From Burkholderia contaminans (GTDB taxonomy: Bacteria; Pseudomonadota; Gammaproteobacteria; Burkholderiales; Burkholderiaceae), in contig NZ_CP090642.1 of NCBI RefSeq assembly GCF_029633825.1, positions 992,001 to 1,056,000 of the forward strand: DNA of 64,000 nt, given 5' to 3'. The notes under the pieces are model-generated. The model did no database searches, was not told where the DNA came from, and saw only the letters and a program-made list of their open reading frames with translations. Position 1 is the first letter of the stretch, and every line of letters begins with the position of its first letter. Positions 18,205 through 27,157 of this stretch are shown piece after piece. The position numbers and the translations under genes are program-made.

Positions 18205-18868
18205 ACCAGCCCCTTTCTGATACTTGTTCACGGAACGGCTTCCCGGCGCATGCGAGCAGCAGGCAAATACCCCGTTTCGCCAAGCCATCAATGGAATGTC
18301 GGAATTATGCCTGATGCGGTCGGGGGATGATGCTGGTCGGACTTGCGTACGATTTAACCTACCGTCGTACACAGGGTCCCGGCAGATTTCAGGTGGGCGA
18401 AGCGAAACCTGCCGCTGGATATAGCGTAGTCGAACGGCAGGGATGACAGACATGCAGCACGCAACCGGAGGAGCGAGTGGCCGTTGAGCACGCGAGACCG
18501 ACCGTCGCCACAACGGCGATCCGAATGACTGCAACGGGTCGATGAGAGCCGGTCGGCCGTGCGCGAACGGGCCAAGCTGCCCTTGAAAGTTCAAGGTTGA
18601 ATGAACGGCAAAGCAGATAGTCCAACGTCGAGTGAATCTCGACAGACGCCGTGCGCCGGACGCCTCGACATCCCGGCGCGACGCGTCGCCCTGGCGGCGC
18701 ATGCCGCCATCTGCCTGATCCGACATATTGCGAAGGCAGCCCGCTCCATCCACCTTTCTCGTGGATGGAGCGGGCACATCGCTTTATCCCGGCCGTCATA
18801 TCGTCACCGAATTGCGTGACGACTGCCAGCCGGGTCCCGCCTAAGCCGCATCGGTCTGCGTCGCCGTA
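18205..18868. other. Upstream region of the PHP/SMC gene, no gene recognised
   Basis: This 664-bp gap contains the promoter side of the leftward PHP/SMC gene and, at its right end, a perfect 15-bp hairpin downstream of the leftward amidohydrolase. A short palindrome (CCTTGAA-2-TTCAAGG) sits at 18581-18596. Open frames here show no recognisable protein. Confidence 0.45.
18739..18775 (-). terminator. Perfect 15-bp stem-loop downstream of the amidohydrolase
   Basis: Perfect 15-nt arms (GCCCGCTCCATCCAC and its complement) enclose a 7-nt loop, about 95 bp past the leftward amidohydrolase stop. It lacks a T-run on either side, so a Rho-aided terminator or 3' end stabiliser is likelier than a classical intrinsic terminator. 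Confidence 0.5.
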
Positions 18869-20758
18869 TCAGACCGCCCAGCAGGAGCAGCCGAACGCGC
18901 CCCAGAAGCCCTTTGCGTCCGACGTCGGCAACGCGCTTGCCCATGCGCTCGCGTGCGCGTGCTGGTGAACGTTGCACGCGTTCGCACAACCGCACATCGC
19001 AGCGGCGGCCGCCCGTTGCAGCGGCGCGCCGGCGCGCTGCGTCGCGCCCCAGCCGCCATAGCCGCCGAACTCGCGCACGGGCGACCAGTCGGGCATCGCC
19101 GGCGGGATCGGCGCGTCGTACGACTGGAACGGCCCCGCGCCCCACACGATCTTTCCGTCCACGACCGTCAGCAACGCAGTCGTGCCGGCGATGTCGTCCT
19201 CGGCACACGCGAAGAAATCGCGATCCGGGACCACCAGGTCGGCAAGCTGCCCCACCGCGATGCGCCCTTTCTTGCCCTCTTCGTTCGAGAACCACGTCAC
19301 GTACTCGGTCCACATGCGCAGTGCCGTCTCCCGATCGAGCAGGTTGCGCTGCGGGTACATCCGCAGGCCGCCGACCGTCTTGCCGCTGACGAGCCATGCA
19401 AGCGACACCCACGGGTTGTACGACGCCACGCGCGTCGCGTCGGTGCCGGCCGAGACCTTGAGGCCTTTCGACAGCATCTTCGCGACCGGCGGCGTCGCTT
19501 CGGCCGCCTGCGCGCCATAGCGCTCGACGAAGTATTCGCCCTGGTACGCCATCCGGTGCTGCACCGCGATGCCGCCGCCGAGCGCGGCGATCCGGTCCAT
19601 CGATTTCTCGGTGATGGTTTCCGCATGATCGAAGAACCAGTTCAGCCCTTCGAGCGGGATGTCCTCGTTCACCTTTTCGAACACGTCGAGCGCGCGGCTG
19701 ATGGTCTCGTCGTAGGTCGCGTGCATGCGCCACGGCCAACGGTTTTCCGCGAGCACGCGCACGACGCCCTCGAGATCATCCTCCATCTGGTCGGGCAGGT
19801 CCGGGCGTGCCACCCGGAAGTCTTCGAAGTCGGCCGCGGAAAACGCCAGCATCTCGCCCGCGCCGTTATTGCGGAAGTAGTCGGTGCCGTCGTGGTACTT
19901 GACGCTCTTCGTCCAGTTCACGAAGTCTTCCTTCTCCGCGTTCGGCTTCTGCGTGAACAGGTTGTAGGCGATGCGGATCGTCATCTCACCCGCGTCGTGC
20001 AGCTTGCGGATCACTTCGTAATCGTCGGGGTAATTCTGCGAGCCGCCGCCCGCGTCGATCACGCCCGTCACGCCGAGCCGGTTCAGCTCGCGCATGAAAT
20101 GGCGCGTCGAATTGTATTGATACTCGAACGGCAGCTTCGGGCCCCTCGCGAGCGTCGCGTAGAGGATCGTCGCGTTCGGGTTCGCAAGCAGCAGGCCGGT
20201 CGGGTTGCCGGCGGCATCGCGGACGATGGTCCCACCCGGCGGCTCCGGCGTGTCCTTCGTGTAGCCGACGACACGCAGCGCGGCCGCGTTCAGCAACGCG
20301 CGATCGTACAGGTGCAGGATGAAAACCGGGGTGTCCGGCGCGGCGGCATTGAGTTCGTCGATCGTCGGGAGCCGCTTCTCCACGAATTGATGCTCGGTGA
20401 AGCCACCGACCACGCGGACCCACTGCGGCGCGGGTGTCACGGCCACCTGGCGCTTGAGCATTTCCATCGCGACCGCGAGCGACGGCACGCCGTCCCAACG
20501 CAGTTCCATGTTGTAGTTCAGGCCGCCGCGAATCACGTGGCAGTGGTTGTCGATCAGGCCCGGCAGTACGCCACGGCCGCCGAGATCGACCACCTTCGTC
20601 GCGCGGCCCGCGAGCGGCATCACGTCCGCGTCGCTGCCGACGGCGACGAAGCGGCCGGCGGCAATCGCGATAGCCGTCGCGACGGGGTTCGCGCGGTCGA
20701 GCGTCGTGAATCTGCCGTTATGCAGGATCAGATCCGGCTGGGTCACGGTTGCGGTCAT
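18869..20758 (-). CDS. YtcJ-like amidohydrolase family protein (paralogue)
   Basis: A 629-residue amidohydrolase clearly paralogous to the gene at 6402: shared blocks include GGLNYNMELRWDGVPSLA, TGVIDAGGGSQNYPDDYE and RMHATYDETI. Metal-binding HCH follows LPGLIDN. The C-terminus ends in a Cys/His-rich tail (CGCANACNVHQHAHA then FWGAFGCSCW) absent from the paralogue. Of the three nearby in-frame ATGs, the one at 20758 has GAGG eight bases upstream. The XapX gene lies just upstream (20 bp) on the same strand and the isochorismatase-like gene beyond it, so the three look like one operon. Substrate unknown; probably an amide-, hydantoin- or ester-type compound. Confidence 0.85.
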   Translation of the reverse strand: MTATVTQPDLILHNGRFTTLDRANPVATAIAIAAGRFVAVGSDADVMPLAGRATKVVDLGGRGVLPGLIDNHCHVIRGGLNYNMELRWDGVPSLAVAMEMLKRQVAVTPAPQWVRVVGGFTEHQFVEKRLPTIDELNAAAPDTPVFILHLYDRALLNAAALRVVGYTKDTPEPPGGTIVRDAAGNPTGLLLANPNATILYATLARGPKLPFEYQYNSTRHFMRELNRLGVTGVIDAGGGSQNYPDDYEVIRKLHDAGEMTIRIAYNLFTQKPNAEKEDFVNWTKSVKYHDGTDYFRNNGAGEMLAFSAADFEDFRVARPDLPDQMEDDLEGVVRVLAENRWPWRMHATYDETISRALDVFEKVNEDIPLEGLNWFFDHAETITEKSMDRIAALGGGIAVQHRMAYQGEYFVERYGAQAAEATPPVAKMLSKGLKVSAGTDATRVASYNPWVSLAWLVSGKTVGGLRMYPQRNLLDRETALRMWTEYVTWFSNEEGKKGRIAVGQLADLVVPDRDFFACAEDDIAGTTALLTVVDGKIVWGAGPFQSYDAPIPPAMPDWSPVREFGGYGGWGATQRAGAPLQRAAAAAMCGCANACNVHQHAHASAWASALPTSDAKGFWGAFGCSCWAV

Positions 20759-20777
20759 ATGCATCACCTCTAATTGA

Positions 20778-20945
20778 TCAGAAGCCAAGCAGCTGTTTCA
20801 CGGTGGGCAAGGCTTGCACGCCGATCAGCATGCCGAGCAACCCGACCAGCGCAATCAGCGGCGGTGCGGGAGAGCGAACCTTGATGGCGCTGTAAATCAC
20901 ACCGATCAGCAGGCCCGCACCAAGGGAAACCAGATAAGGTTCCAT
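20778..20945 (-). CDS. XapX-domain membrane protein (copy 1)
   Basis: A 55-residue protein, MEPYLVSLGAGLLIGVIYSA..., with two hydrophobic segments separated by the conserved SPAPPLIALVGLLGML core that defines the XapX domain. A GGGAGA ribosome-binding site precedes the ATG. It lies 20 bp before the amidohydrolase start and after the isochorismatase-like gene, all leftward, so it is the middle gene of a three-gene operon. The function of XapX proteins is not known; a small inner-membrane protein is inferred. Confidence 0.85.
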   Translation of the reverse strand: MEPYLVSLGAGLLIGVIYSAIKVRSPAPPLIALVGLLGMLIGVQALPTVKQLLGF

Positions 20946-21111
20946 GCGATGAATCTCCCGGAAAATTCGAATGCAGGGGCCATGTTCCGATCAGCCTGCT
21001 GCGGGCGGCATGCGTGTTTCGATCACGTCCGCCACCCGCGCAATGAAGCCAATGCGGCGCGTTCGAATCGAACCCGCCGCACCGGCATCAGCGATCGCTG
21101 GCCCTCTGCGC

Positions 21112-21798
21112 TTACTTCGCCGGAACGGGCGCGATCGACTCGTGCGGCGTCGCGGTGCGCGGCGCGGCCTTGTGGACCATCGTGTACGCGTAGTCGACAC
21201 CCATACCGTACGCGCCCGAATGCTCCTTCGCGATCGCCATCACGGCGTCGTACGTCTCGCGGTGCGCCCAGTCGCGCTGCCACTCGAGCAGCACCTGCTG
21301 CCACGTGACGGGCACGACGCCCGCCTGCACCATGCGCTGCATCGCGAAGTCGTGCGCGGCCTGCGTGGTGCCACCCGACGCGTCGGCGACCATGTAGATT
21401 TCGTAGTCGCCTTCGAGCATCGCGCACAGTGCGAACGTCGTGTTGCAGACTTCGGTCCACAGGCCGGACACGATCACCTTCTTGCGGCCGTTTGCGGCCA
21501 GTGCGTCGCGCACCTTCTGGTCGTCCCACGAATTCATCGACGTGCGTTCGAGCGTCTTCTGGTTCGGGAAAACGTCGAGCAGCTCCGGATACGTGTGACC
21601 GGAGAAGCTCTCGCTTTCGACCGTCGTGATCGTGGTCGGGATGTTGAAGACCTTCGCAGCCTTCGCGAGCCCGACGACGTTGTTCTTCAGCGTCTGGCGA
21701 TCGATCGATTGCACGCCGAACGCCATCTGCGGCTGCTGATCGATGAAGATCAGTTGGCTGTTGTGCGGGGTAAGTACTTCAAGCTTCGGGTTGCTCAT
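21112..21798 (-). CDS. Isochorismatase-family (YcaC-like) cysteine hydrolase
   Basis: A 228-residue cytoplasmic hydrolase of the isochorismatase superfamily. The catalytic set of YcaC-type members is visible: Asp20 (LIFIDQQPQMAFG), Arg85 (LERTSMNSW) and Cys118 (SGLWTEVCNTTFAL). The C-terminal extension after residue 170 is typical of YcaC-like proteins. It is the first gene of a leftward group followed by XapX and an amidohydrolase, which suggests that the last steps of hydrolysing an N-containing compound are encoded together. A divergent XapX/LysR pair lies 306 bp away. Substrate not inferable. Confidence 0.88.
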   Translation of the reverse strand: MSNPKLEVLTPHNSQLIFIDQQPQMAFGVQSIDRQTLKNNVVGLAKAAKVFNIPTTITTVESESFSGHTYPELLDVFPNQKTLERTSMNSWDDQKVRDALAANGRKKVIVSGLWTEVCNTTFALCAMLEGDYEIYMVADASGGTTQAAHDFAMQRMVQAGVVPVTWQQVLLEWQRDWAHRETYDAVMAIAKEHSGAYGMGVDYAYTMVHKAAPRTATPHESIAPVPAK

Positions 21799-22104
21799 GG
21801 CGGTGATGTCCTTTGACGCAGGGAGAAATGAGGCTCGCCGGGCCGACGAATCCGCAACGCGTCGAACGCGCTGGTCGGAAGGCTCGACAGCCGGCCACCA
21901 TCATTCAACAGGCGAATGAGCGGCCACACCAATTAATTGTTCTGATTCCCGCGACCTTCATGAATCCAGGCTGAAAAGATCTGAATTTCATTGAATGGAC
22001 CCACAACGCACATGCGGAACTGATAGGCTGACCCAGGAAATTCGGATCGACGCCAGATCGGTAGTTATCCCTATTTTTTACTGTCGTCACGCCATGTCAA
22101 ACCT
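21799..22104. other. Divergent promoter region, isochorismatase / XapX
   Basis: This 306-bp divergent region is locally AT-rich (around 21930-22080), as expected for promoters, and is a natural target for the LysR regulator encoded at 22538. No gene was recognised in it. Confidence 0.5.
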
Positions 22105-22386
22105 ATGAAACCGTACTCTGCTTCGCTGTTCGCCGGCATCCTCGCCGGCATCGTTTACGCGCTGATCGGCGTGCAATCGCCGGCGCCGCCCGCCGTCGCG
22201 CTGGTGGGTCTGCTCGGCATTCTGGCCGGCGAACAGATCCTTCCGCTGGCGCGACGGATGTTCGGCGGAATCCGGCTGGGAACCGCATGGCGCGACGCAA
22301 AGTGCAGCCAGCACATGTTCGGTGCGCTGCCGGGCGCCCACGCGCCTGACGCTGCCGCGAAGCGCCGTGAATCGACGCCGACGTGA
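22105..22386 (+). CDS. XapX-domain membrane protein (copy 2, with C-terminal extension)
   Basis: A 93-residue protein whose first 50 residues match the XapX pattern: MKPYSASLFAGILAGIVYALIGVQSPAPPAVALVGLLGILAGEQ. The remaining 40 residues are hydrophilic and have no recognisable motif. It is divergent from the isochorismatase/XapX/amidohydrolase operon and precedes the LysR gene by 151 bp. Start chosen at the first ATG, which gives the canonical XapX N-terminus; no strong ribosome-binding site stands ahead of it. Confidence 0.8.
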   Translation: MKPYSASLFAGILAGIVYALIGVQSPAPPAVALVGLLGILAGEQILPLARRMFGGIRLGTAWRDAKCSQHMFGALPGAHAPDAAAKRRESTPT

Positions 22387-22537
22387 TCCGAAGGCTCCAG
22401 CGAATGCGACCGGGACGGCCGGGGCGCTTGCGTGTGCGTCAGGACGTTCGTCGATGAACCGCATCCAGACGGGATAGGATGCACCGCCGTCAGCCTGAAG
22501 CTGGCCGCCCGATGTCTCTTTCGCAGTGAGATTCGCC

Positions 22538-23446
22538 ATGAAGCTGTCCTTCGAAGCACTCGAGGCACTGGACGCGATCGACCGCACCGGTACGTTCGCC
22601 GACGCCGCGGAGTTGATGCATCGCGTGCCGTCCGCACTGACGTACCTCGTCCAGAAGCTCGAGAGTGACCTCGGCGTCGCGTTGTTCGATCGCAGCGGGC
22701 GTCGCGCCAGGCTCACGCACGCGGGCCGCGTGGTCGTCGAAGAAGGCCGTCGGCTGCTGCGCGCCGCCGAACAGCTGGAACGCAAAGCGCAACGCGCACA
22801 GCAAGGTTGGGAAACAGAGGTCCGCATCTGCATCGCGGAGATCCTGCCTTTGCACACGATGTGGCCGTACGTGCACGCGTTCTACGACCTTGAAATGGAC
22901 ACGCGGCTGCGACTGTCCACCGAAGTGCTCGGCGGCACCTGGGATGCGCTCGTTTCGCGGCGCGCCGACCTGGTCGTCGGCGCAGCGGGTGAGCCCCCGG
23001 AGCTGCCGGACATCGTGGCCCATCCGATCGGCACGCTCAGGCACGTATTCGCGGTCGCCCCATCCCATCCGCTCGCCGCCCTGCCCGAACCGCTGTCGAT
23101 GTCGTCCGTCGTCGCGTATCGCGCCGCGGTGATCTCCGACACGTCCCGCGAACTGCAACCGCGCTCGGTCGCCGTCGATGCCGGGCAACCGTATCTTGCC
23201 GTGCCGACGCTCGCCGCGAAACTGGCCGCGCTATGCGAAGGACTCGCGGTGGGCACGCTGCCGGACTGCATTGCAACGCCCGCGATCGCGCAAGGCAGGC
23301 TCGTCGCACGTGAGGTCACAGGCATGCGCGACACGACCCATTGCTATATCGCGTGGCGTGCCGACGAGGCTGGCCAGGCGCTACATTGGTGGGTCGAGCA
23401 ACTTGATCGCCGGGACCTCGTCGACCGGCTCACCGCGCCGGCGTGA
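22538..23446 (+). CDS. LysR-family transcriptional regulator
   Basis: A 302-residue LysR protein: MKLSFEALEALDAIDRTGTFADAAELMHRVPSALTYLVQKLESDLGV is the helix-turn-helix of the YhjC/LrhA-like subgroup. A GTG four codons upstream is also in frame; the ATG fits family starts better. It lies beside the XapX, isochorismatase and amidohydrolase genes and is the obvious candidate to regulate the divergent promoter at 21799-22104. Its effector domain (about 90-295) shows no special feature. Confidence 0.88.
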   Translation: MKLSFEALEALDAIDRTGTFADAAELMHRVPSALTYLVQKLESDLGVALFDRSGRRARLTHAGRVVVEEGRRLLRAAEQLERKAQRAQQGWETEVRICIAEILPLHTMWPYVHAFYDLEMDTRLRLSTEVLGGTWDALVSRRADLVVGAAGEPPELPDIVAHPIGTLRHVFAVAPSHPLAALPEPLSMSSVVAYRAAVISDTSRELQPRSVAVDAGQPYLAVPTLAAKLAALCEGLAVGTLPDCIATPAIAQGRLVAREVTGMRDTTHCYIAWRADEAGQALHWWVEQLDRRDLVDRLTAPA

Positions 23447-23685
23447 TGCCGCCTTTTCTGCGACCATCCGACGGCAGCGCCATTGGCTGCCCGGACGACG
23501 TCTGGGGTGACGTATGACGCGTGCTCCGCATCCGATCGGCACGCCGACCCGACCTTCGCCGAGCTCGGGGCCGTTTGCGACGTTTCCTGTTCCGACCAAC
23601 ACCATCTGAACGACGTACTGGCGCAGGTCATCGGGCTCCCTGCCCCGTGCCTGGCGTCGTTCGGTCACACGCGCGCCGCCCTGAC

Positions 23686-23708
23686 AAAAAGCGGCGGCGC
23701 GCGCCGCG
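23686..23708 (-). terminator. Intrinsic terminator of the porin gene
   Basis: Read leftward, a GCGGCG/CGCCGC hairpin starts right after the stop codon of the porin gene and is followed by five T residues, the classical intrinsic terminator pattern. Confidence 0.55.
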
Positions 23709-25199
23709 TCACCAACCGAACTTCGCTTCCACGCCGACATAGTCGGCATTACGCGCGCCCAGTGCGCGAATCGAATCGGCGAGCTGGAAGTGCACCGCCT
23801 CGACGGCCAGGGCCGTGTTCGCATTGACGAGCCAGTCCACGCGAGCCTGCGCGTACATCCCCGTCCACGCGCCGCCCTTGCCCGCCGTGCCCGGCACCGC
23901 CGACATGCCCTGCCCGTAGATCGCATCGGCCGTCGTCTGCCGCCACTGGAAGCCGACGGCGGTGAGCACCGTGACCGAGCTCGCCGGCTTGAACGTCAGC
24001 GAAGGCTTCACGTGGATCAGGTTGCTGTATCCGGTGTAACCGGCGAGCGTGAAGTAATAGCCGTTCGGAAACATCGGGTTGAACGTGCCGACGCGCCGAT
24101 CGCCCGGGTGAGCATCGCCGGACGCGCCGTCGATCTGGATGCCGATGCGCGGCGTGCCGGCCGTCTTCGCGAACGTATAGCCGCCCAGCGCGCCGAACGC
24201 CCACGCGCCCACCGTGTCCTGCCCGACGTGGCCCGTCTGCAGCATCGCCTCGACGTCCCAGTCGAGCCCGTCGGCCTTGCCCGCGTAGCGCATGTCGAAC
24301 ACGTCGCGCCGCTCGGTGCCCGACGCATCCGGAAAGCGCGCGTTGTCGCGCGTGTAGCGCGACCAGTACACGGACAGGTCGCCGGGCCCCGTGCCGTTGC
24401 GCTCGACGCGCACGCCGTCGAATCGCAGGTGCCGGTTCGACACGTCGTCGAACGCGGCCGCGTCGCGATACTGCACCGGGCGCGTCACGTAGCCGATCAG
24501 CCGCCACTTGCCGATTTCGTAATCGGCCCACAACGCGTCGAACGCCTGCCGCACGTTCGGGCCGTCGCGCACCGACACGAAGCGTTGCAAGTCGAACGCC
24601 ATCTCCTGCCGGCCGACCCGCGTCTTCAACGTGCCGGGGCCGATCTGGTCCACATACGCGACGAATGCCTGCTCGATGTCGAGCTGGTCCTTGTCGACCG
24701 GGCCGACCGTATTCTTGCCGAACGGCCGCGCATCGACGAACTGCACGAACGCCTGCAGATGGCCGCGATAGCGCAGGTCCGCGTGCACGTTCGTGCGCTG
24801 GATCACGTAGTTGTCGTCGTGCGCGGAGCCGAGGCCGAACAGCGGCGCGTTGTTCAGCTCGAAACGCTCGCGCAGGTTCGCGCCGAGCGACAGGTAGGTC
24901 GACGGGTCATCGCCGAGCGGCACGTATTTCAGTGCGTCGAACGGCTTGCGCGGCACGCACGGGTTCGCGAGTACCGACCAGTCCTCCTGCCAGCGGTTGA
25001 ACAGCACGGTCGGACGCTTCGCAGTGCACGACACGGCGGCGCTCGCGGCCGCCGGCGTCGGCGCCAGCGGCTGAGCGGCTGCGGCGGCCGGCGCATCGGC
25101 ACCGGCCGCCGTCCCGGCATGCAGCGCGACGCCGCCGGCCAGCACGACGCCCGGCAGCGCGCCGCGCCACGATGGTTTGATCGGCCGGCGCACCGTCAT
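23709..25199 (-). CDS. Alginate export-family outer-membrane porin
   Basis: A 496-residue protein with an N-terminal signal peptide (basic start, hydrophobic GVVLAGGVALHAG, Ala-rich cleavage region near residue 35) and a beta-barrel rich in alternating aromatic strands, ending in ...VGVEAKFGW with the terminal aromatic typical of barrels. The region GANLRERFELNNAPLFG onward matches the alginate export (AlgE-like) domain, also used by other porin-like channels. Its ATG overlaps the preceding stop (ATGA), implying translational coupling with the secreted glyoxalase-like gene. It probably forms the outer-membrane channel for the operon's substrate, not necessarily alginate. Confidence 0.85.
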   Translation of the reverse strand: MTVRRPIKPSWRGALPGVVLAGGVALHAGTAAGADAPAAAAAQPLAPTPAAASAAVSCTAKRPTVLFNRWQEDWSVLANPCVPRKPFDALKYVPLGDDPSTYLSLGANLRERFELNNAPLFGLGSAHDDNYVIQRTNVHADLRYRGHLQAFVQFVDARPFGKNTVGPVDKDQLDIEQAFVAYVDQIGPGTLKTRVGRQEMAFDLQRFVSVRDGPNVRQAFDALWADYEIGKWRLIGYVTRPVQYRDAAAFDDVSNRHLRFDGVRVERNGTGPGDLSVYWSRYTRDNARFPDASGTERRDVFDMRYAGKADGLDWDVEAMLQTGHVGQDTVGAWAFGALGGYTFAKTAGTPRIGIQIDGASGDAHPGDRRVGTFNPMFPNGYYFTLAGYTGYSNLIHVKPSLTFKPASSVTVLTAVGFQWRQTTADAIYGQGMSAVPGTAGKGGAWTGMYAQARVDWLVNANTALAVEAVHFQLADSIRALGARNADYVGVEAKFGW

Positions 25200-26149
25200 T
25201 TCGACCGGGCATGGATTTCGGCGACGTAGCCGCCCGGGAACTGCACGAGCGCCGCGTCACGGCCGTCCGACGTGAACGGAGGCACGAGCACGGTCACGCC
25301 CGCGGCTTCCGCCTGCTTCAGCGTCGCGGCCAGGTCGGCGACTTCATAGCCGGTCATCTCGCGCCCGAACGGGTAAGGCAGATGGCCGTCCGTCGCGAGC
25401 ACCGTCATCTTGCCGAAGCCCGATTCGATACGAATGCGGCGGTACGTGTCGTTCGGCCGGCCGATCTCGATGCCCGGCGCCTTGCGCACGTCCGACACGA
25501 TCTTGCCGTGCGAGAACGCGGCGAAGTCGTGCGCGAGCTTGCTCGCGCGTTCCGGCGACACGTACACGCGGTTTTCCGGCACCGTCTGCAGCGGGTCGTA
25601 ATTCGGCGCCTGCGTGTGCCAGTACAGCTGCATGTTCACGCCGCCCTGCCAGCGGATGATCGCGTCGCGCCCGATCGGATCGGGGAACGTCGCGACGACC
25701 ACGTCCGCGCCATGCGCACGCGCCGACTTCACGGCCACGTCCATGTCGGTCACCAGATAGCCGGTGCGCTCCTCGCAGAACGGATACGGGATCGGCGTCT
25801 TGAAGCCGAACACCGAGATCGTGCCGACCGGCGTGAGCACCAGTTGCGACATCGTCTGGCTCGGCGTCGGCGTGACCTGGAACACGCCCTGCTTCGACTT
25901 CTTGCCGCCGAACGTCGCGACGAAGCTGTCGGTGAAGCGGTCGAAGTCTTCCGGCGCCACGCACACGTGCGTCGTGTCGTACTGCGGGCCGACCGCGACC
26001 GCCGGGAAGCGCGCGGCGGCCGGCTGGCGCGCCGTGTCGTCCAGATGCGTTTCGTCGGCATGCGACGGGGCGGCCGCCAGCAACGCGGCAAGCATCGCCG
26101 TCGACGCGGTCGTCATGCGCAGCACGTGGCGCAGGTTCAGTGAAATCAT
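25196..26149 (-). CDS. Exported glyoxalase/VOC-like protein
   Basis: A 317-residue protein with a signal peptide (MISLNLRHVLRMTTASTAMLAALLAAAPSHA, cleavage after residue 31). The mature part contains two repeats resembling vicinal-oxygen-chelate folds, e.g. VGPQYDTTHVCVAPEDFDRFTDSFVATFGG and NDTYRRIRIESGFGKMTVLATDG, each with a GYLV/GYEV strand later. This indicates a periplasmic glyoxalase-like protein; the metal ligands are not certain. AGGAGAA precedes the ATG. Its stop overlaps the start of the porin gene, and it follows a DUF1275 gene by 52 bp. Enzymatic activity is unproven. Confidence 0.78.
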   Translation of the reverse strand: MISLNLRHVLRMTTASTAMLAALLAAAPSHADETHLDDTARQPAAARFPAVAVGPQYDTTHVCVAPEDFDRFTDSFVATFGGKKSKQGVFQVTPTPSQTMSQLVLTPVGTISVFGFKTPIPYPFCEERTGYLVTDMDVAVKSARAHGADVVVATFPDPIGRDAIIRWQGGVNMQLYWHTQAPNYDPLQTVPENRVYVSPERASKLAHDFAAFSHGKIVSDVRKAPGIEIGRPNDTYRRIRIESGFGKMTVLATDGHLPYPFGREMTGYEVADLAATLKQAEAAGVTVLVPPFTSDGRDAALVQFPGGYVAEIHARSK

Positions 26150-26201
26150 CGGGTTCTCCTTGAAGGTGGCGCGCAGCGGCACGCTGCGCACGAAAACGGG
26201 T

Positions 26202-26939
26202 TCAGCGCGAGGCCGGCAGCTCGGCCGCGCGTGCGGATCGATACGTGAGAAAGCCCAGCACCGCGAGCGGCAGCGCGAGCGCCCAGAACGCGGCATACAG
26301 GTACGCAGTCGCGCCGGCGCCCGCGCCGAGCGCGAAACCGGCCACCGGCGGCAGCGTGCGCTGCAGCCGCGCGCGGGCGGCGTCCCGTTCGGCCGGCGCG
26401 GCGATCGGCACGAGCCAGTCGAATGCATCGATGACGGCCTGTGTGACGTTGCCGGTCATCACCGTGTTGGCGACCACCGAGCGCGCGGTCAGCCGGCCAT
26501 GCGCGTTCTGCACGCCCATCGCCGCCGCGCCGAGCAGCCCGCAGACGATCGTCGCGGGCGCGTCGGCACTGCCGATCGGCGACGCCGCGATCCCCGCGAA
26601 CATGAAACCGGCGAGCAGGATCGCCTGCAATGCGTACAGCGAACAGGCACGCGCGCCGTGACCGCGCACGCGCATCCGGTGGTCGAGCAGGCGCGCGGCC
26701 ACGATGCCTGCAATGAATGCCGGAAACGCGAGCCATTTGATCAGCAGCCCCTGCCCGACCCCGGCCAGGCCGGAGCCGATCAGGATGAAGTTGCCGGTCA
26801 CATGGGCGGTGAAGAGGCCGAACAGCGCGACGAAGCCGAGCGTGTCGACATAGCCCGCGATCGACGCGAGAAAAACGTCCTCGCCGGGCAGGCGATCGGG
26901 CGCGGCCGCACCGGCGGCCGTTACTTGTCCAGGTTGCAT
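26202..26939 (-). CDS. DUF1275 (YoaK-like) membrane protein
   Basis: A 245-residue integral membrane protein with about six hydrophobic segments and the DUF1275 signatures GYVDTLGFVALFGLFTAHVTGNF near the N-terminus and GVQNAHGRLTARSVVANTVMTGNVT in the middle. The family's function is unknown. The start at 26939 lies 19 bp inside the upstream XapX gene, in the usual coupled arrangement of operons; the frame also runs further upstream but that is the XapX gene in another frame. Member of the leftward operon XapX, DUF1275, glyoxalase-like, porin. Confidence 0.88.
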   Translation of the reverse strand: MQPGQVTAAGAAAPDRLPGEDVFLASIAGYVDTLGFVALFGLFTAHVTGNFILIGSGLAGVGQGLLIKWLAFPAFIAGIVAARLLDHRMRVRGHGARACSLYALQAILLAGFMFAGIAASPIGSADAPATIVCGLLGAAAMGVQNAHGRLTARSVVANTVMTGNVTQAVIDAFDWLVPIAAPAERDAARARLQRTLPPVAGFALGAGAGATAYLYAAFWALALPLAVLGFLTYRSARAAELPASR

Positions 26940-27157
26940 GTCGTGGTTTCCGTGGTTTTGCCGGCGCAGCTCGCGTCCTGGACCTGTGCGGCCGGCGGGC
27001 ACACGTGCGCCGGCACGAACGGGATCGCGTGCTCGCCGGGCACGATGCCGGGCAGCCCGGCCAGTGCGATCCGCGGCGGCGCGCAAGACTGCATGCGCAC
27101 CAGGTCATACAGCAGGCCGACTGCGATGCCGGCTCCCAGCAGGATCAGGTAGGGCAT
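26921..27157 (-). CDS. XapX-domain membrane protein (copy 3)
   Basis: A 78-residue protein: MPYLILLGAGIAVGLLYDLVRMQSCAPPRIALAGLPGIVPGEH matches XapX, with CAPP in place of the usual SPAPP and Leu-Pro where copies 1 and 2 have Leu-Leu. A hydrophilic 30-residue tail containing two cysteines (CPPAAQVQDASC) follows. It is the first gene of the leftward operon and overlaps the DUF1275 start by 19 bp. This is the third XapX gene within 6.4 kb. Confidence 0.8.
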   Translation of the reverse strand: MPYLILLGAGIAVGLLYDLVRMQSCAPPRIALAGLPGIVPGEHAIPFVPAHVCPPAAQVQDASCAGKTTETTTCNLDK

